The notes: generated from the letters alone by a model not told the origin. A stretch of DNA of 64,000 nt from Maea johnstoni (GCA_963942565.1 OZ012685.1:50958577-51022576); one strand, 5' to 3'; counted from the first letter of the stretch, positions 1 through 12,837 are shown. Numbers and translations are program-made.

Positions 1-207
1 AAATTGCTAAATGAGGTAATGCTAATTAGCATTTTCTACACAAGTGCTCATAAGAAATAAATAGCAGAAAGTAAAAGGAAGAAAGTAGAAGAAAACATTG
101 CCCTTTTTAGTTCTTATTTTGGGTCTGCATATCATATATCACAAGATACTATAAATCAGATCACAAGAAATGTCTCATTCAGGGAAGCAATAATAAAAAC
201 CTAAATA

Positions 208-342
208 ACTGTTCACGAGGGCAGTATGTGTATTAAATGTGCGCCTTCAGGCATCCTGACCAGACATCAGGCTTTCGGCCCTCGGTCCGGCCAGGATGCC
301 TCCAGGCGCATATTAAATACACATACTGCCTTCGTGAACAGT
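208..342. repeat. Foldback palindrome, about 50-bp arms
   Basis: The left arm begins ACTGTTCACGAGGGCAGTAT and the right arm ends ATACTGCCTTCGTGAACAGT. The arms are nearly perfect reverse complements for roughly 50 bp and surround a GC-richer loop of about 30 bp (GGCCCTCGGTCC). It fits a short foldback or MITE-type insertion in the intron. No internal coding sequence and no clear target duplication were seen. Confidence 0.7.
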
Positions 343-959
343 CATTAAGGCTTTAGTGATGGTGTCCTCGATAGCACAGTGTTAGAATGTCCGATTAGTG
401 TAATACATGGGAGGGGGAAAGGATCTTTTTGGTTATATCTAGGAAATAGTCCAAAATAGGAAGGACACTACTAGGTGTAGTACCTGTTTGTCTGAAAGGT
501 TTCCAGGAACGAATGACTGTTACGACTCACACTGCTGACAAGGCATTAAAATGCATGGCAAAATATTCATCACTAGAGTGGTACCCATAAAGAAAAGCAC
601 TTGACTCTCTGGCATGCCTGGACAGATTACGTATATAGTAGAGTAATTAAACCCAAAAGGATACCCCATAAAGATTTATTTTATTTTGAAAACCTACCAA
701 ATTAGTAGGTTTTTTTAATTCTATTTTTAAATATGCCAGACTGCATGTATACATTGTACAGTGAACGAATATAGATTATTCATCATCATCTCATGTCAAA
801 TATTATATTAAAGCGTGTACAGTATGATCCTGAATGTATTTTTATATTTATACAATAATATTTGTATGTATTCTATATGATTTCATGGTTTTCTTTGAGA
901 AGACTCCTTTGTTTTCAAAGATATTGTCTTTATCAATTGAACTATATTTAAGTTGTTTA

Positions 960-2480
960 TAGTCATCGACTGCCTTGGTACATACTTTCACCTGATACAG
1001 ACTTGGATTGGAGTCTCGGAGTTGGACAAATAGATTGCCTTTTTGTATTTGGAACAACAGTATTAAGCCAATGTGCCTTTAATAGTTCTCCCAATATTTT
1101 AGTCTCATCAGATATTTCATACTCCAAGACTCCAATATCATTTACCCATACCTCGACATTAGACTTAGATTTTTTGTTACACGTCAATCTATGAGTTTAT
1201 GTTCATTCGAATCATCTTCTTCCATGCAAAGATTGCACAAATGACTATTTCTTATACCAATTTCGCATACTACATTGTTTGTAAAGAACCGTTGATGTAG
1301 AGTTCTAAATTGTATATATTTTAAGTAGATATCATCTATTTTGGAATTTCTCGTAAAGGATCTCCTCATAGAGAAGTAGCTGATTTCTATTTCTGTTTTG
1401 TCTGACCATTTTTTACTGCATTATCAATAATTCCTTTATTTCTTCCAATCGTCATCTTGTATATATTGGACACACCTTTATCATCACAGGACAAGACAAT
1501 ATTAAGAAAAGAGTTGCATGGTGACATTGGTCCATTCATAGGTGCTTCTTTATATTTCAAGAATTCTCTAAGGTTTAAGATCTTTTTATCTTCACCCATC
1601 AGGTCTCAAATAGTGTTAATTCCTTTGTCAAACCAAGTTCTATAGATTCTTATCTGTAGTGTGTTATTGTACTAGATGGTTTCAGATATATTCTCATTAT
1701 TGATAGAATTCTCCTTGGACATGAGTTCATTCAAACCTTTCGGAACATCTCCCCAAAGGGATTCGAATTCATTTCTGAGATTCTTTCAGTGTAATCTTTT
1801 CCGAATTTAAAAACTTCTGAGAGTTCAAAGTTTACTGGAATTGTTTTCCATTTGGCTGAGGTTTTAAAATATCATTTAAGCCATTCCAAATAAAGCAATA
1901 TTATGCAGTTTCATTCCTCCATCTTTTATATCAGCCTCCATTAATTCTTTTCGAAATGTAGGAGGCTTACCATCCTAAAGAAAGTCATCTACCATATCTT
2001 GTAGATAAGAAAACGTTTCCGGACTAGAGCTAGGCAGGGACGACAGGAGTATATGGGTGATTTGTGAGAACAATATTTTTTTATATAATAACTACTTTTC
2101 CATATGGAGTCATTTATCTTATCTTCCATGTCGAGATTAAGTTTTTAATATCTTTGATCTTTCTGGATATATTATTCTCAGTTATATCACACAGTTTTTT
2201 ATTGTAATAACTGATGCCGAGAACTTCGACATCATCAGTCAATTTGAGACCAAATTTCCATTCCCAGTTAATAATCCTGTCCCTTGTAGTTCCAATCTTT
2301 ATATTCGTAGTTTTTTTCTTTATTTATCCCCAAGTCTGATATTTTTTAAAACCAATCCAACACCCGCACGACACCACTCAGACTATCTCTATCTACATTA
2401 AGATAAACAGTGGAGTCATCCGCGTATGTAGATAGTTTGACCTCGGTATCAAAAATCTTGATACCTTTAAAAACCCTGGT
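960..2480 (-). mobile_element. Decayed L1/Tx1-like LINE: reverse transcriptase and C-terminal part
   Basis: Read on the - strand, a YADD catalytic box lies at 2415-2426 inside the peptide [15 protein letters not shown]. Downstream pieces in several frames are typical of the L1/Tx1 group: WEWKFGLKL...VLGISYYNK (about 2190-2280), DGGMKLHNIALFGM (about 1880-1960) and a zinc-knuckle region FRTLHQRFF...LCNLCMEED...EH (about 1210-1320). The reading frame is broken by several stops and shifts, so no protein can be made. The piece lacks the endonuclease and the N-terminal half of the RT. It lies antisense to the host gene and ends about 110 bp before the exon acceptor. A C-terminal fragment of the same general group lies at 44001-44733. 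Being a LINE fragment is well supported; the clade is less certain. Confidence 0.8.
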
Positions 2481-2592
2481 ACCCCATAAAGATGATACAC
2501 TTGAAACCATGGTCGTAATATATGTATGTATATTTGTATTACAAATAATGGTATACGTAATGTACTTAATTGTTTATTTGAATACATTGCAG

Positions 2593-2826
2593 GCCTATGA
2601 GTGCACCGGACGCTGTTATTTTCCACTGAGCGATCACCTTACACCGACAAAACATGCAATCATTCAGAGCTTATTGCATATGACCTACCCAAAGCGGATA
2701 TCAAAGGTATGCTGTATACCAACCAAGCTGGACCCTATATCCATCTTATACATTGATGACAAAGGAGTGGTGACTTACAAATATAAGTATGATGGAATGG
2801 TTGTAAGGGAATGTGGCTGCCGATGA
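2593..2826 (+). CDS. BMP9/BMP10-like TGF-beta ligand, terminal coding exon
   Basis: This exon encodes 77 residues and a TGA stop. It forms the C-terminal part of a secreted TGF-beta family growth factor that would signal as a cleaved, disulphide-linked dimer through type I/II serine-threonine kinase receptors and SMADs. Six of the seven cystine-knot cysteines are visible: YEC (residue 4), GRC (8), the adjacent CC pair (40-41, which includes the inter-chain cysteine) and the final CGC (74, 76). The first knot cysteine, the propeptide and the furin site must lie on upstream exons. [24 protein letters not shown] and the ending ECGCR match vertebrate BMP10 and GDF2/BMP9 more closely than BMP2/4, BMP5-8 or activins; ADMP is the main alternative. 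The start is set by the acceptor TTGCAG immediately before GCC, which keeps the frame open. The frame is intact and codon use looks ordinary. No second host exon was found. Confidence 0.93.
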   Translation, partial: AYECTGRCYFPLSDHLTPTKHAIIQSLLHMTYPKRISKVCCIPTKLDPISILYIDDKGVVTYKYKYDGMVVRECGCR

Positions 2827-2891
2827 CCATTGTGTAAAACACAACAAAGGAAACACCTGAAACTAAGTGTTGTGCCAAGAAGTGACTATTG

Positions 2892-3157
2892 TACACTACA
2901 GGCATTTAATTCCTGCACCACTCGACCGGACGTCTGCAAATGCCTGGCTATACAAACACCCAGGGACAACATGTCAAAGAAATAATCCAAGCACATCAAT
3001 GACCCACGTACATGTAGCTTGCGAAAAAAGCTACGTTCAATTGTGAGGTCATTCATGCATCCATACCCAGGAGACTAGGCTGCAATCAGACATGCAGTCG
3101 TATATTATGACCGGTCCGCCCACGCATTGAGTGCAGGAATTAAATGTCAGCACTGTA
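2892..3157 (-). mobile_element. MITE-1 copy 1, in the presumed 3' UTR of the BMP9/10-like gene
   Basis: This is a 266-bp element with about 27-bp terminal inverted repeats. The consensus end, seen across 14 copies in this window, is TACAGTGCCGACATTTAATT followed by CCTGCAC, and the target is TA. It is non-coding. The - label marks the arm order in which the CACCAGTCGACCGGACG-type end comes first on the + strand. It begins only 66 bp after the BMP stop codon, so it is probably transcribed in the 3' UTR unless a poly(A) site precedes it. Confidence 0.85.
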
Positions 3158-4198
3158 ATTATTGTGCCAAGAAGGGACTTTTGTACATGATGTTGCTCCA
3201 GTAAGATGACACATTGGAATGTATGTATCTTTTTGACTACAATTGCAAATCGTGAACTATACAATACAATAAACATCACAGAATTACACGTGCACGGTTG
3301 GATCTGCCTCACATGACTTCTTGGTAGGAATGGAAAAGGTATTCAAGAGTACAGGTGTTCTACTAAAGGAGGTTCCCAAAACAGAGGCTTCATGTGGACT
3401 GTTATGATCTTGATCATCGAGTGTTGTTTAAACTATAAAGAGAATCAGTATTCTACTACAACTGGTCGAGGATGCTGTATTGTGTGATATGAATGTACAT
3501 ACTTTTATTGAAACTGATGCAAAATAGAAACATACTACTTTCAAGATATGTTCTAAGTAGCAAAAGATAGCATGGCAGTAGGAATTTACTATAATATTTA
3601 TGACATTGAGCAAATATGTTGCCATGGTTACAAATGCTATATTGTGTTTAGTGCATATTGAGATATTCAGGCATGTGAAGTCGAATAAACAATCTTTTAT
3701 CTCTAGTTTAGTAACGTGTATTATTTCTATATTAAGTTTATAGATCTGGGGTATTTATATCACACGTGTATATAGCATTTATATGCCAAAAACAATTATA
3801 TATAAAAACAATAAAAAACAATAAAATAAGGTAAAAAACGGTTAGCCTTGAATTTGTAACAAGTATGTAAAGTACTACTGCCTGACTTCACTTAAAGGAA
3901 ACTATTTATTGGAACTCAGGGTCTATATATCTAGATTTGTCAACGCAAAGTCCAATATATCTCTATTCGTATAACAATGTACAGTGAAGTATTTTGAAAC
4001 CCTGGATTTGCATTTGGTGGATTGATGAATAACTCCCTCTTTCGGTAAAACCTCAAAGTGCTATAAAAGTTTATGTATCATATAATACTAAAGGTTATCC
4101 CATACACTGAAGTACAGCACATTGTCAACATATTAAACATTCTTCCGAAATGATGGGCTAGAGGTTTGTTTTAAGACTTGTTAGACTGTAGACTGTAG
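3158..4198 (+). other. 3' flank of the BMP9/10-like exon with candidate poly(A) signals
   Basis: No coding potential was recognised. AATAAA hexamers in the sense orientation occur at 3268-3273 and 3684-3689, followed by more AATAAA-like A-rich sequence near 3785-3830; any could end the transcript. The rest is AT-rich unique-looking sequence. The true transcript end cannot be chosen without RNA evidence. Confidence 0.4.
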
Positions 4199-4431
4199 GA
4201 AAAATCTCATGCATGAAACAATCGTGGCATGAAAATGTCATGCGTGAAAATTTCATTTCCATGCATGCACTTTTGTACAGTCTTTTTTCCCATGAAAAAA
4301 CCTTGGACAAAAACATCATCCCAGGGGCAAAGTTTTCTTTTTTTTGACAAGAATATCATTTGCATACATGAAAATGTCATTCCCATGCATGGAAATTATA
4401 TATTTTTAATGTATGAAAATTAAACTTTCAC
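4199..4431. repeat. CATGCATG-family AT-rich repeat, copy 1
   Basis: This block has repeated self-complementary units of the type TTTCATGCATGAAA and GGCATGAAAATTTCATG. The same kind of block recurs at 13231-13400, 22436-22560, 35104-35262, 36783-37030 and 47163-47309. Better copies begin with a CGTAC(G/A)AAA end. It is non-coding and probably a MITE-like element, but ends and target duplication are not clear in this copy. Confidence 0.55.
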
Positions 4432-5719
4432 GGAACAATTTTCAATTTCAATTTCAATGGAACGATTCTCATTTCATACCGCAATGTTTTTATAAATGAA
4501 ACAATTTGTAATGTTTATTGCAGATATATTGAGACAATGCCAATTAGAGCATTTATTTGTTTCAAGTCTTTTGGTATGGTTTAGCATTCGTTATAAGGTG
4601 TTGATACTCAACGAATTATGATCAATTGTTTTAGATACACATTAAGTGTATTCACTTCATCGATATATGGCATTTTCCGTCCAACATGTACATAATATAA
4701 ACCTTTTACTTATATCTATATAAAAAGAAACAGTGCCTTAGAAAAATGGAGTCATATTATATAATGATAAGTAATACAAACTGATTGAAATTGTCGATTG
4801 CAGTACTTCCCGTCATTACAAATGATTTTGGAAAGAAAAAAATATATAGATTAAAGTAGTAAGGTTTCGCACAACCTTATGTATTTTCTTATGTATTCAG
4901 ATTGTGTTGAAATGGAAATCTGAGTACAATAAGTTTCTGCCTCTTGACTGAAAACATACCTTTTCATTTAATCTCTTATAAAAGTAAAGCAAAGGAAGAG
5001 TGGCTTCTAAATATGAAGGTGTTATTCGTTTGGTTTGAGACATCACTCTATTGGTCTTGCAAGCACTGTATTTAGGACACAACTTTGTTATACCTTGGCC
5101 AATACATTGTTTTAATAAATGTAATGAAAACTCAGCTTACGGCTTAGGACATTTACATCCAGAAGGTCATTAAGTCAGCATGTATACTTGTCTGACCAAA
5201 GGTGACAACTGTCCACTGGATACAACATAACGAGGTCATCTAAAAATGGTGATATGCAATGGTGTAAAAATAAGAATAAACATAAGTTATAGAAAACATG
5301 TTAATTGATTCATTCGATTCCCATCAAACATACCCAATGTTTACAAATGCACATAATTTAGCAGGTTCTATTGCACTTTCTATCTTATATACTTGGGGTA
5401 AATCTTTAGGTTCAGGGCACTTTGCAGCCTCTATATGTAAGTGGAACTTTACTACAATTTCTTTCATTTTTGTAAACTTTAAGCTTCAAGATGTAGACCT
5501 ATCAAACCATTGATGTTAACTTACATATTGGCCATTAACCATTGTCTTTTACCTTTATTTCACCTGGGAGAAGAATGCAACTTCAAATTCAGTTTACCTA
5601 TGAAGGACAGAGTTGTACTAATTCAAATGTGTACACTTGGTGTAGAGAACACGATAGTATTTCAACACAAAGATGATGACACTGAAAGCAATACTGTAAA
5701 TGACTTAAGTATAGCGTGG
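4432..5719. other. Intergenic, nothing recognised
   Basis: AT-rich sequence with only short open frames lacking recognisable motifs. No repeat shared with the rest of the window was noticed here. Confidence 0.5.
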
Positions 5720-6263
5720 ACAATAAGATAGCAATAATAGCGCTCTGCCCATATGCGCTATTATAAGATCCCCGTCTTTTTTCAAATTCTTAATTGAACT
5801 TGGTGCGGCTGTTCCCGTTCACCGCTATAATTAAATCACGCTATCCAGGGCAGTACCGTAATTGTGCTATATAATGTTCACGCCATATTTGAGTGACTTA
5901 CAGTATTCAGTAATGTTTTGTGTATTACTCATACAAGACGGATTTCTTGCCAGAGTGAGGTTTTAAGCAACGAGGCATAGCTGACTGATGTACTTTTAAC
6001 TCATAAAGGGTGTATTTGGAAATTGAGACTTTTTTTAGACTTTTCTTTTTCAGGGGAGATTAAGGCGTTGGACATGAAGACACTAACCAGCGGTTGGAAA
6101 TCCTAACAAAGTTGTATGAAAGTGTATGTGTAATGGCTAATAAATAAGTTACTGTATAGCGGTGAACATGAACAGCCACAGCAAGTTCAATGAAGAATTC
6201 AATAAAGACGTGAATTCTATAATAGCGCATATGGACAGAGCGCTATTATCGCTATCTTATTGT
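5720..6263. mobile_element. MITE with about 105-bp terminal inverted repeats
   Basis: The element starts ACAATAAGATAGCAATAATA and ends with the matching reverse complement. The two arms stay alignable for about 105 bp, including GCGCTCTGCCCATATGCGC, TTGAACTTG and GTTCACCGCTATA. The 544-bp whole has no coding capacity. A partial copy of its left half lies at 63131-63300, inside a segment found only in copy B. The superfamily is unassigned. Confidence 0.75.
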
Positions 6264-6889
6264 TCCGCTGTGGTGCATCTGATATACGAGAGGTGTTACA
6301 AGGCAGAGCCGAGTAACCCCAAGGGTATCACCTGTACCAATCAGAGGCCTAAAAAGTTTAGGATCATAGGACTTAACGACACTTTTCGAGGCTCTTTTAT
6401 TGGTGAAAGGCAGGCAACCTTGGCAAAATTGCACGCAAGGCCACCCGCAAAGCGGAAACTCCAACTCCCTTGGGACAGTTCCTGTCTCCTCAAAACGAGG
6501 CCCACTGAATGCCTAGCATCACTTGCGCCGTTGTAAACTATATGTTTGTGTTCCACTAAACTAATGGCCGCTTAATTGGCCCCTAGTGGCATGGCTATCA
6601 TAACAACACGTTACAGGACATGCCATCTGCCCACTGTACTGCTATACTAACGACCGGGTGCTTGTAATATATCTCATGACCACGGACTGTATAATGGTGT
6701 TTATTTAGAGATTGTTGACAGAACTTTTGTAAGTAATATGTAGGTAAAACCCGGGTCTAGCATGTACATAAACACTGAACTCATCACTGCACCCAGCAAC
6801 CCAGCCTGGATCTAGTCGTAGAGCTTTAAGTGTAAATACACTTGAATGCTACAATTTAAAAAGAAACATCTGGGACTACATGGGACAAT
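6264..6889. other. Intergenic, nothing recognised
   Basis: A 124-residue open frame overlaps 6162-6536, but its first part lies inside the inverted-repeat element and the rest shows no family motif. I do not regard it as a gene. Confidence 0.4.
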
Positions 6890-7328
6890 AAAGTCAAACC
6901 TCTATTAAGCGACCGCTCAAGGGAAACGTCAAAAGTGGTCTTTGAAGAGTGGTCTCTTAAGAAGGGGTTGGGTCTGAGTGAGGTTATGAAAAATAAAGAA
7001 TTTCTAACAATGACCAGGTATTATTAAAAGCTGAACTCCAATATTGATTGAGAACATTCACAAATTTTATTTTATTTCACTTTTACCAATTATTTCATCA
7101 TTTCATTGTGCCCTTTTCAAAAGACTAAGCGTCTAGGCATTTGATTGGCCTTTGAATGAATGGCCATTTCCCGTAAGGGGTATGATTTCATGGTCGTTGG
7201 TCGCATTAAGCAAGTGGTCGTTTAATCAAGGTAGAATATACCGGGAATAGTCTTGGGGGGATTTGAAGGGGTCGTTTACAGCAAGTGGTCGTTTAAGATA
7301 AGTGGTCGTTTGCACAAGTTTGACTGTA
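6890..7328. mobile_element. MITE with CAGTCAAACCTC-type ends, copy 1
   Basis: The left end AAGTCAAACCTCTATTAAGC and the right end GCACAAGTTTGACTGTA are inverted repeats, with subterminal GTGGTCGTTTAA motifs repeated inward on the right side. A better copy, still flanked by TA, lies at 39279-39774. The TA target suggests a Tc1/mariner-type non-autonomous element, an inference from end structure only. Confidence 0.75.
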
Positions 7329-7857
7329 TTCAACTTTTACAATTAGTTTATTTAAAGAATGAAATGTAAAAAGTAATATAAACTTGACATTCAATTTTTG
7401 TTCTATTCAATACACGGATAATGTGTGTACGCAATATAAGATGACATTTTTTCCACGCAATACTTGAATTGTTTTAATTGGAAATATAGTATTACCCAAA
7501 GTGTACGGTTCTTTTTCCTATTTCACTATGCGAAGATTTATAAGATGGATGAGAATTTTTAAATCATGGAAAGGTATAAAAATAAAATCTAGGAGCTCCG
7601 TTTGAAAGTAATATGCATTTTGTTTTGTAGCTTTTAATCAAACAATCTAACATTTTGCTGTGAGAGTACTTTTGTGATGTTGACTGTATTTCCTCATCAC
7701 AAGACCTATTTATGAAATATACACTTTTTACAGGCTGCATAACCTTTAGATTATAACACTAAGGTGATGGGTTATGATTCAGCGGGTTTATAAGATAGTT
7801 TTAAGGTGGCGTATGTGGTTATTTCGTGACATCTCAATAGTCATCTCAATCTTGACG
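7329..7857. other. Intergenic, nothing recognised
   Basis: AT-rich, with only short open frames and no repeat family shared with other parts of the window. Confidence 0.5.
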
Positions 7858-8098
7858 TACAGGGCGTCCCAAAAAATGCAATCCTCCCCTTTTCCCAATA
7901 TATTTTCAAAACAGCTGAAGTAACATCTAAAATGAATTCATGGTTAAATAGAACGATATATTATAGATAACCTGTTGCAACCTCAAGCAAATCCGATCAT
8001 CCATGTCAAAGCTGATGGGCAAATTTTGACCCCTATATCATTCCACTCCAACACAAGGTAAATTCCCAATGCAAACATTATGATGGTGCAGGTGTGAC
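7858..8098 (+). mobile_element. Half copy of the CAGGGTGTCCCA MITE
   Basis: It starts TACAGGGCGTCCCAAAAAAT and follows the left arm of the full element at 10278-10785 for about 230 bp (CAATCC, CCATGTCAAAG, CCACTCCAACAC). It then stops before any right arm. It is a one-ended, presumably immobile remnant. Confidence 0.75.
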
Positions 8099-8107
8099 AT
8101 TCTCCAA

Positions 8108-8312
8108 CCGCTTAAATCACTTGAAAAAACTCTTAAATCATGTGAAAAAACTAGCTTAAATCACTTGAAAAAACTCCTAAATCACTTGAAAAAACTAGCT
8201 TGATCATGAATCACTTGAAAAAACTCTTAAATCACTTGGAAAAACATTTACATCACTTGAAAAAAATAGATGAATCACTTGAAAAAACTCTTAAATCACT
8301 TGACAAAACTCT
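8108..8312 (+). repeat. Minisatellite, unit about 20-28 bp (AAATCACTTGAAAAAACT)
   Basis: Nine or ten imperfect tandem copies of AAATCACTTGAAAAAACTCT occur, some with inserted AGCTT or GATGA spacers. It directly follows the half MITE at 7858-8098. A 67-residue open frame runs through it and only reflects the repeat. Confidence 0.85.
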
Positions 8313-9390
<1,078 letters not shown>

Positions 9391-10277
9391 GTGTGTGTGT
9401 GTGTAGATAGAGAGGTAGACAGAGAGAGAGATATTGCATGCATGCCTGTATTTGTCCATTTCCGTATGTATATAGGTAGGTATGTCTGTATGCACGTACG
9501 TACTGCCGTGTCTGTGCGTATGAATATATGTTAATGAATGATGTGTGTAATTCAAAATATATTACAAACTAACCAAACTGTAATAGTTTGAAATTTCATG
9601 CATCTTCTATAAATGAATATAATGATTATATGAGGCAATTCAAATGTTACTTACTGAACATAAAACATAAAAGCCTGTGCTATTTGCTCAACTAATCAAT
9701 TGGCGGGATAATTGAGAATAAAATGCAAATCTGATCAAATTATCTTTTTACCTTTAATCGCTCATTTTACGCTCTAATTTGTATCACATTACTTCTCAAA
9801 CCACAGAATAACACGATAATGGCCTATATTTTTATAACACTCCTACACAAACATCCGTATTTCATATAGCAGAATTCGATTTCGATAAATGAATAATAAA
9901 CCAAGCGTTTCTATTACGCTAACAAAATATTGGCTTACAATATTATTGCAATGCTATGTGAAGCTGCTGGAAAACATTATTGATATCGATTAGTTGTTTT
10001 AAAAGTCATTGAGAAAAATGCAATATTGCGGCGGCTAATGGTGATATAATTGTATTTTTGCTGTTATTTGAGACTTGCTGCCAAGAGAAGAGCTATCGTG
10101 GTTTGTTGAGTGTGGGTTATGAGTAGGTGGTGCAGGTTTGCAAAGCCCTCTTCTTTCCACCACTTGTTATTGCAGTGTTGTGCAACATGCCGTTTGACAT
10201 GGGAAGAAGTGGATCCCCAGACATCGAGCTTGTGCATTCTCTATAACAATAACAAACCATGAGAAGCTAATCTGACA

Positions 10278-10785
10278 TACAGGGTGTCCCAGAAAAAATG
10301 CAATCCTCTCCTTTTCCCAATATCTTTTCAAAACAGCTAACGTAACATCGAAAATGACTTCATGGTTGATGAGGATGATATCTTAGAGATAACCTGTTCT
10401 AGTTTCAACCAAATCCGATCATCCATGGCAAAGTTGTTTGGCAAAGTTTGACACCTGTATCATTTCATTCCAACGCAATGTAAAACCTATGGTGAAGACT
10501 GGTTTTGAGTGTCCAGCCAGGGCCGCATGCTAAAAATAGCAGTTTCACTTGCTTGCTCACTATGCTGGCATGCATTGGAAATTTACATTGTGTTGGAGTG
10601 AAATGAGAGGGGTCAAACTTTGCCTCACATCTTTGTCCTGGATAATCGGATTTGCTTGAAACTGCAACAGGTTATCTCTAAGATATCCTTCTCTTCAACC
10701 ATGAAGTCATTTTTGATGTTTTAAAAGCTATTTTGAAAAACTTTTGGGAAATGGGAGGATTGCTTTTTTTCTGGGACACCCTGTA
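10278..10785. mobile_element. CAGGGTGTCCCA MITE with about 200-bp inverted repeats
   Basis: It starts TACAGGGTGTCCCAGAAAAA and ends TTTCTGGGACACCCTGTA. The arms pair for about 200 bp, including the internal AACCTGTT..AAATCCGATCATCC motif and its complement. The target is TA, as in Tc1/mariner-type elements. It is present in copy A only; copy B has ACACTGTATAAT at 45381-45392 instead. There is no coding capacity. Confidence 0.88.
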
Positions 10786-11306
10786 TAATACAAAAAGAAA
10801 GAAAGTCCAGAGGGGCATGGATTTAATTTCTAACGAAATGGGGATTTCTCGTAGCAGTCAGGCATATTGTGAGGCATCCATCTCGTATTCTTAATTTCTT
10901 CGGCTACGAATTTACTTGACTCATGTGCTGGTGGTGGCTAATTTGTCAAATACGAAATGATGCAAAAAGCCTAAAAAGAAATGACTGAAACCCTGACACA
11001 TGGTACTAATCTGAGAGTACTCAGCCAGTAGCTGTCTAATGAATACCAACATGACAGGATTTTGATGGTTTTCAATTTTCAATATTTGGATTCTCGAGAG
11101 CGTCAGGGTTAAGAACGTAAAATCGCATCGGCTCTTTATTCGTATCTATCAGTTTAATTACTTTTTAGATAAAACAGTTACATTCAAATCAGCACAAGAC
11201 GGCGCCACCTTGTTGCACCAGAAGAAAATGAAACATACAATTCTATAGCACACAGCAACAGCGTGTGCTAATTGATTAGCACACAGCAACAGCGTGTGCT
11301 ACTTGA
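10786..11306. other. Segment largely specific to copy A
   Basis: Copy A departs from copy B near 10850 and rejoins near 11608. The part before the palindromic repeat includes about 10920-11115, which resembles the repeat type at 12030-12230 (GCTGGTGGTGGCTAA, ATGACTGAAACCCTGACA). No coding sequence was recognised. Confidence 0.45.
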
Positions 11307-11602
11307 TTAGCACAAGCTAGCCCGAATACCCGCGAACACCCAGAATTTGCCGAGTGACCTACCGATGAAACTAGGTAACAAGGCAGACAACGAGTAATTA
11401 TCCAAAATCTCTGTTTGTCATGTTTTCCCCTTTTGTGTTTTGTATTTTATTCGGTATAATGAAACAAATATGACATCCGTGTGGGGTGTTCACCAGGAAT
11501 AACTACCCCTCGAGAGTATTGTCACCTTCGAGCTACGCCCTCGAGCGACAATTCTGTCTCGAGGAAGTTATTCCTGGTGTACACCCCACAGGGATGTCAT
11601 AT
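11307..11602 (+). repeat. Repeat with a terminal palindrome, copy in A
   Basis: GCTAGCCCGAAT...TTTGCCGAGTGACCTACC...CCTTTTGTGTTTTGTATTTT leads into a palindrome at 11468-11602, whose arms are ATATGACATCCGTGTGGGGT and the complementary right end. The same arrangement occurs at 32655-33080. The upstream part alone is found reversed at 48669-48880. It is a non-coding mobile-type repeat of unknown class. Confidence 0.7.
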
Positions 11603-12029
11603 TTGTATAATGTGAAATATATATCTTATATCGTTTTGAACGTTTTCATCGTTTTGCTGTTAGCCATTTATTACTCTGATAATATAAACTCCGAAAGGCA
11701 ATTTCTCACCTGTAATGAGATTGTATAGTTATAGCTAGAATGTGCTGCGAAACGCGATATTTACCTTTCATAAAAATCATGCAATCTTGAAAATGATAAA
11801 ATCGGCGTAAAGTCCAAATGCCTCAATAGATATCAAAAGAAGTCTTTCCATGAAAATTGCTTCTGTAACCTTTCTATCGTTGTTTTATGTCTTCAACATG
11901 AAATAAATATTAATACTATTAGGAAGTACCAGGTGACCCTAGGCTTTCTGCATCAGTACACGTACAGTGCATGATTTGTGCATGCCTAAACTTTGCATTG
12001 GAAAGGTCAAAAACGCACAGATTGTATCC

Positions 12030-12230
12030 AATATGCTGGTGGTTGCTTAACTTTTGCCAACACAAACTGGAAAATGACTGAAACCCTGGCATGTAGGTAC
12101 TCATCTGAGAGAACTCAGTGAGAGCTTTCAAATAAATACCAACACGACAGCGTTTAGATGATTCACAAAAATCGTTGCATCTTTGTGTTTTGGACAAAAG
12201 GATGTCTTGGCATTAGAAGGGTTATGGTGA
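12030..12230. repeat. Repeat related to the TTAA-1 family
   Basis: It contains ATGCTGGTGGTTGC, AATGACTGAAACCCTGGCA, ATACCAACACGACAGC and an ending GCATTAGAAGGGTTA. This is the same series of motifs, inverted, as in TTAA-1 copies at 18172 and 28279. It is shared with copy B (45944-46150), so it predates the duplication or haplotype split. The left end is not resolved. Confidence 0.5.
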
Positions 12231-12837
12231 GCTACTTCTCAATCGGCCGATAGATGTCGCTAGTTTAGAAATTAACGGAACCGGAAGATGGAACAAGAAA
12301 ATGGACGGGTCGTGAATGGTAGCTCCCTCTATACTTGAAATTGTGAAATACATACTCGTAAGGTTTCCAGAATCAAAGTGCACAGGATACTTCCCATGAT
12401 AGTTAAGCTTTTTGGTGTTGCGTAATAATTCGTATTCAACACGCATAAGGCAGGATACTATTGGTGCCGAACGGAAAAACGACTCAAACGTGAGTAAATG
12501 CTATTAAAACCCCTTGCATGACGAAGCCAGGTGTGACAATGCAAATATGCAAATTGACTTCTGGGGACAGTAGGTAGCGAAGGTAATCTTGCTGTTTGAC
12601 ACGAAATCACATTAGCATCCTTCCTCGGAAAAGCTTGGCTTGGCTGTGAGCTCAATCAGTTGCTGTTGATTTGCCTAAGGGCTAGCCCTGGCGCCGCACC
12701 GGAGGTGTTCTTCGACCTAATGCATATTAAACACAATTGAACTGAATGACAAAGCGATCTGTTTTGTCAAGAAGCTTTAAAAATACATACCCATAGTAAG
12801 GGGAGGAAAACGATTGGTAGATACAGAAGAGAATATA

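Larger units (their letters stand above)
1..2592 (+). other. 3' part of the last intron of the BMP9/10-like gene
   Basis: Everything left of the BMP9/10-like exon appears intronic, because the exon lacks the propeptide and the first mature-domain cysteine and must be spliced to exons outside the window. The intron ends in a pyrimidine-containing stretch and the acceptor TTGCAG, with AG at 2591-2592. It contains a 135-bp palindrome (208-342) and an antisense LINE remnant (960-2480). I see nothing coding or otherwise recognisable in 343-959. That the window begins inside this intron is an inference from the exon's incompleteness. Confidence 0.6.

Noticed and set aside
690-717. Bacterial-type terminator (AAACCTAC hairpin followed by a T run)
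   Set aside because: A chance hairpin in an intron of an animal gene; no bacterial context.
6162-6556. 124-residue open frame and antisense partners
   Set aside because: It starts inside the inverted repeat of the 5720-6263 element and shows no family signature.
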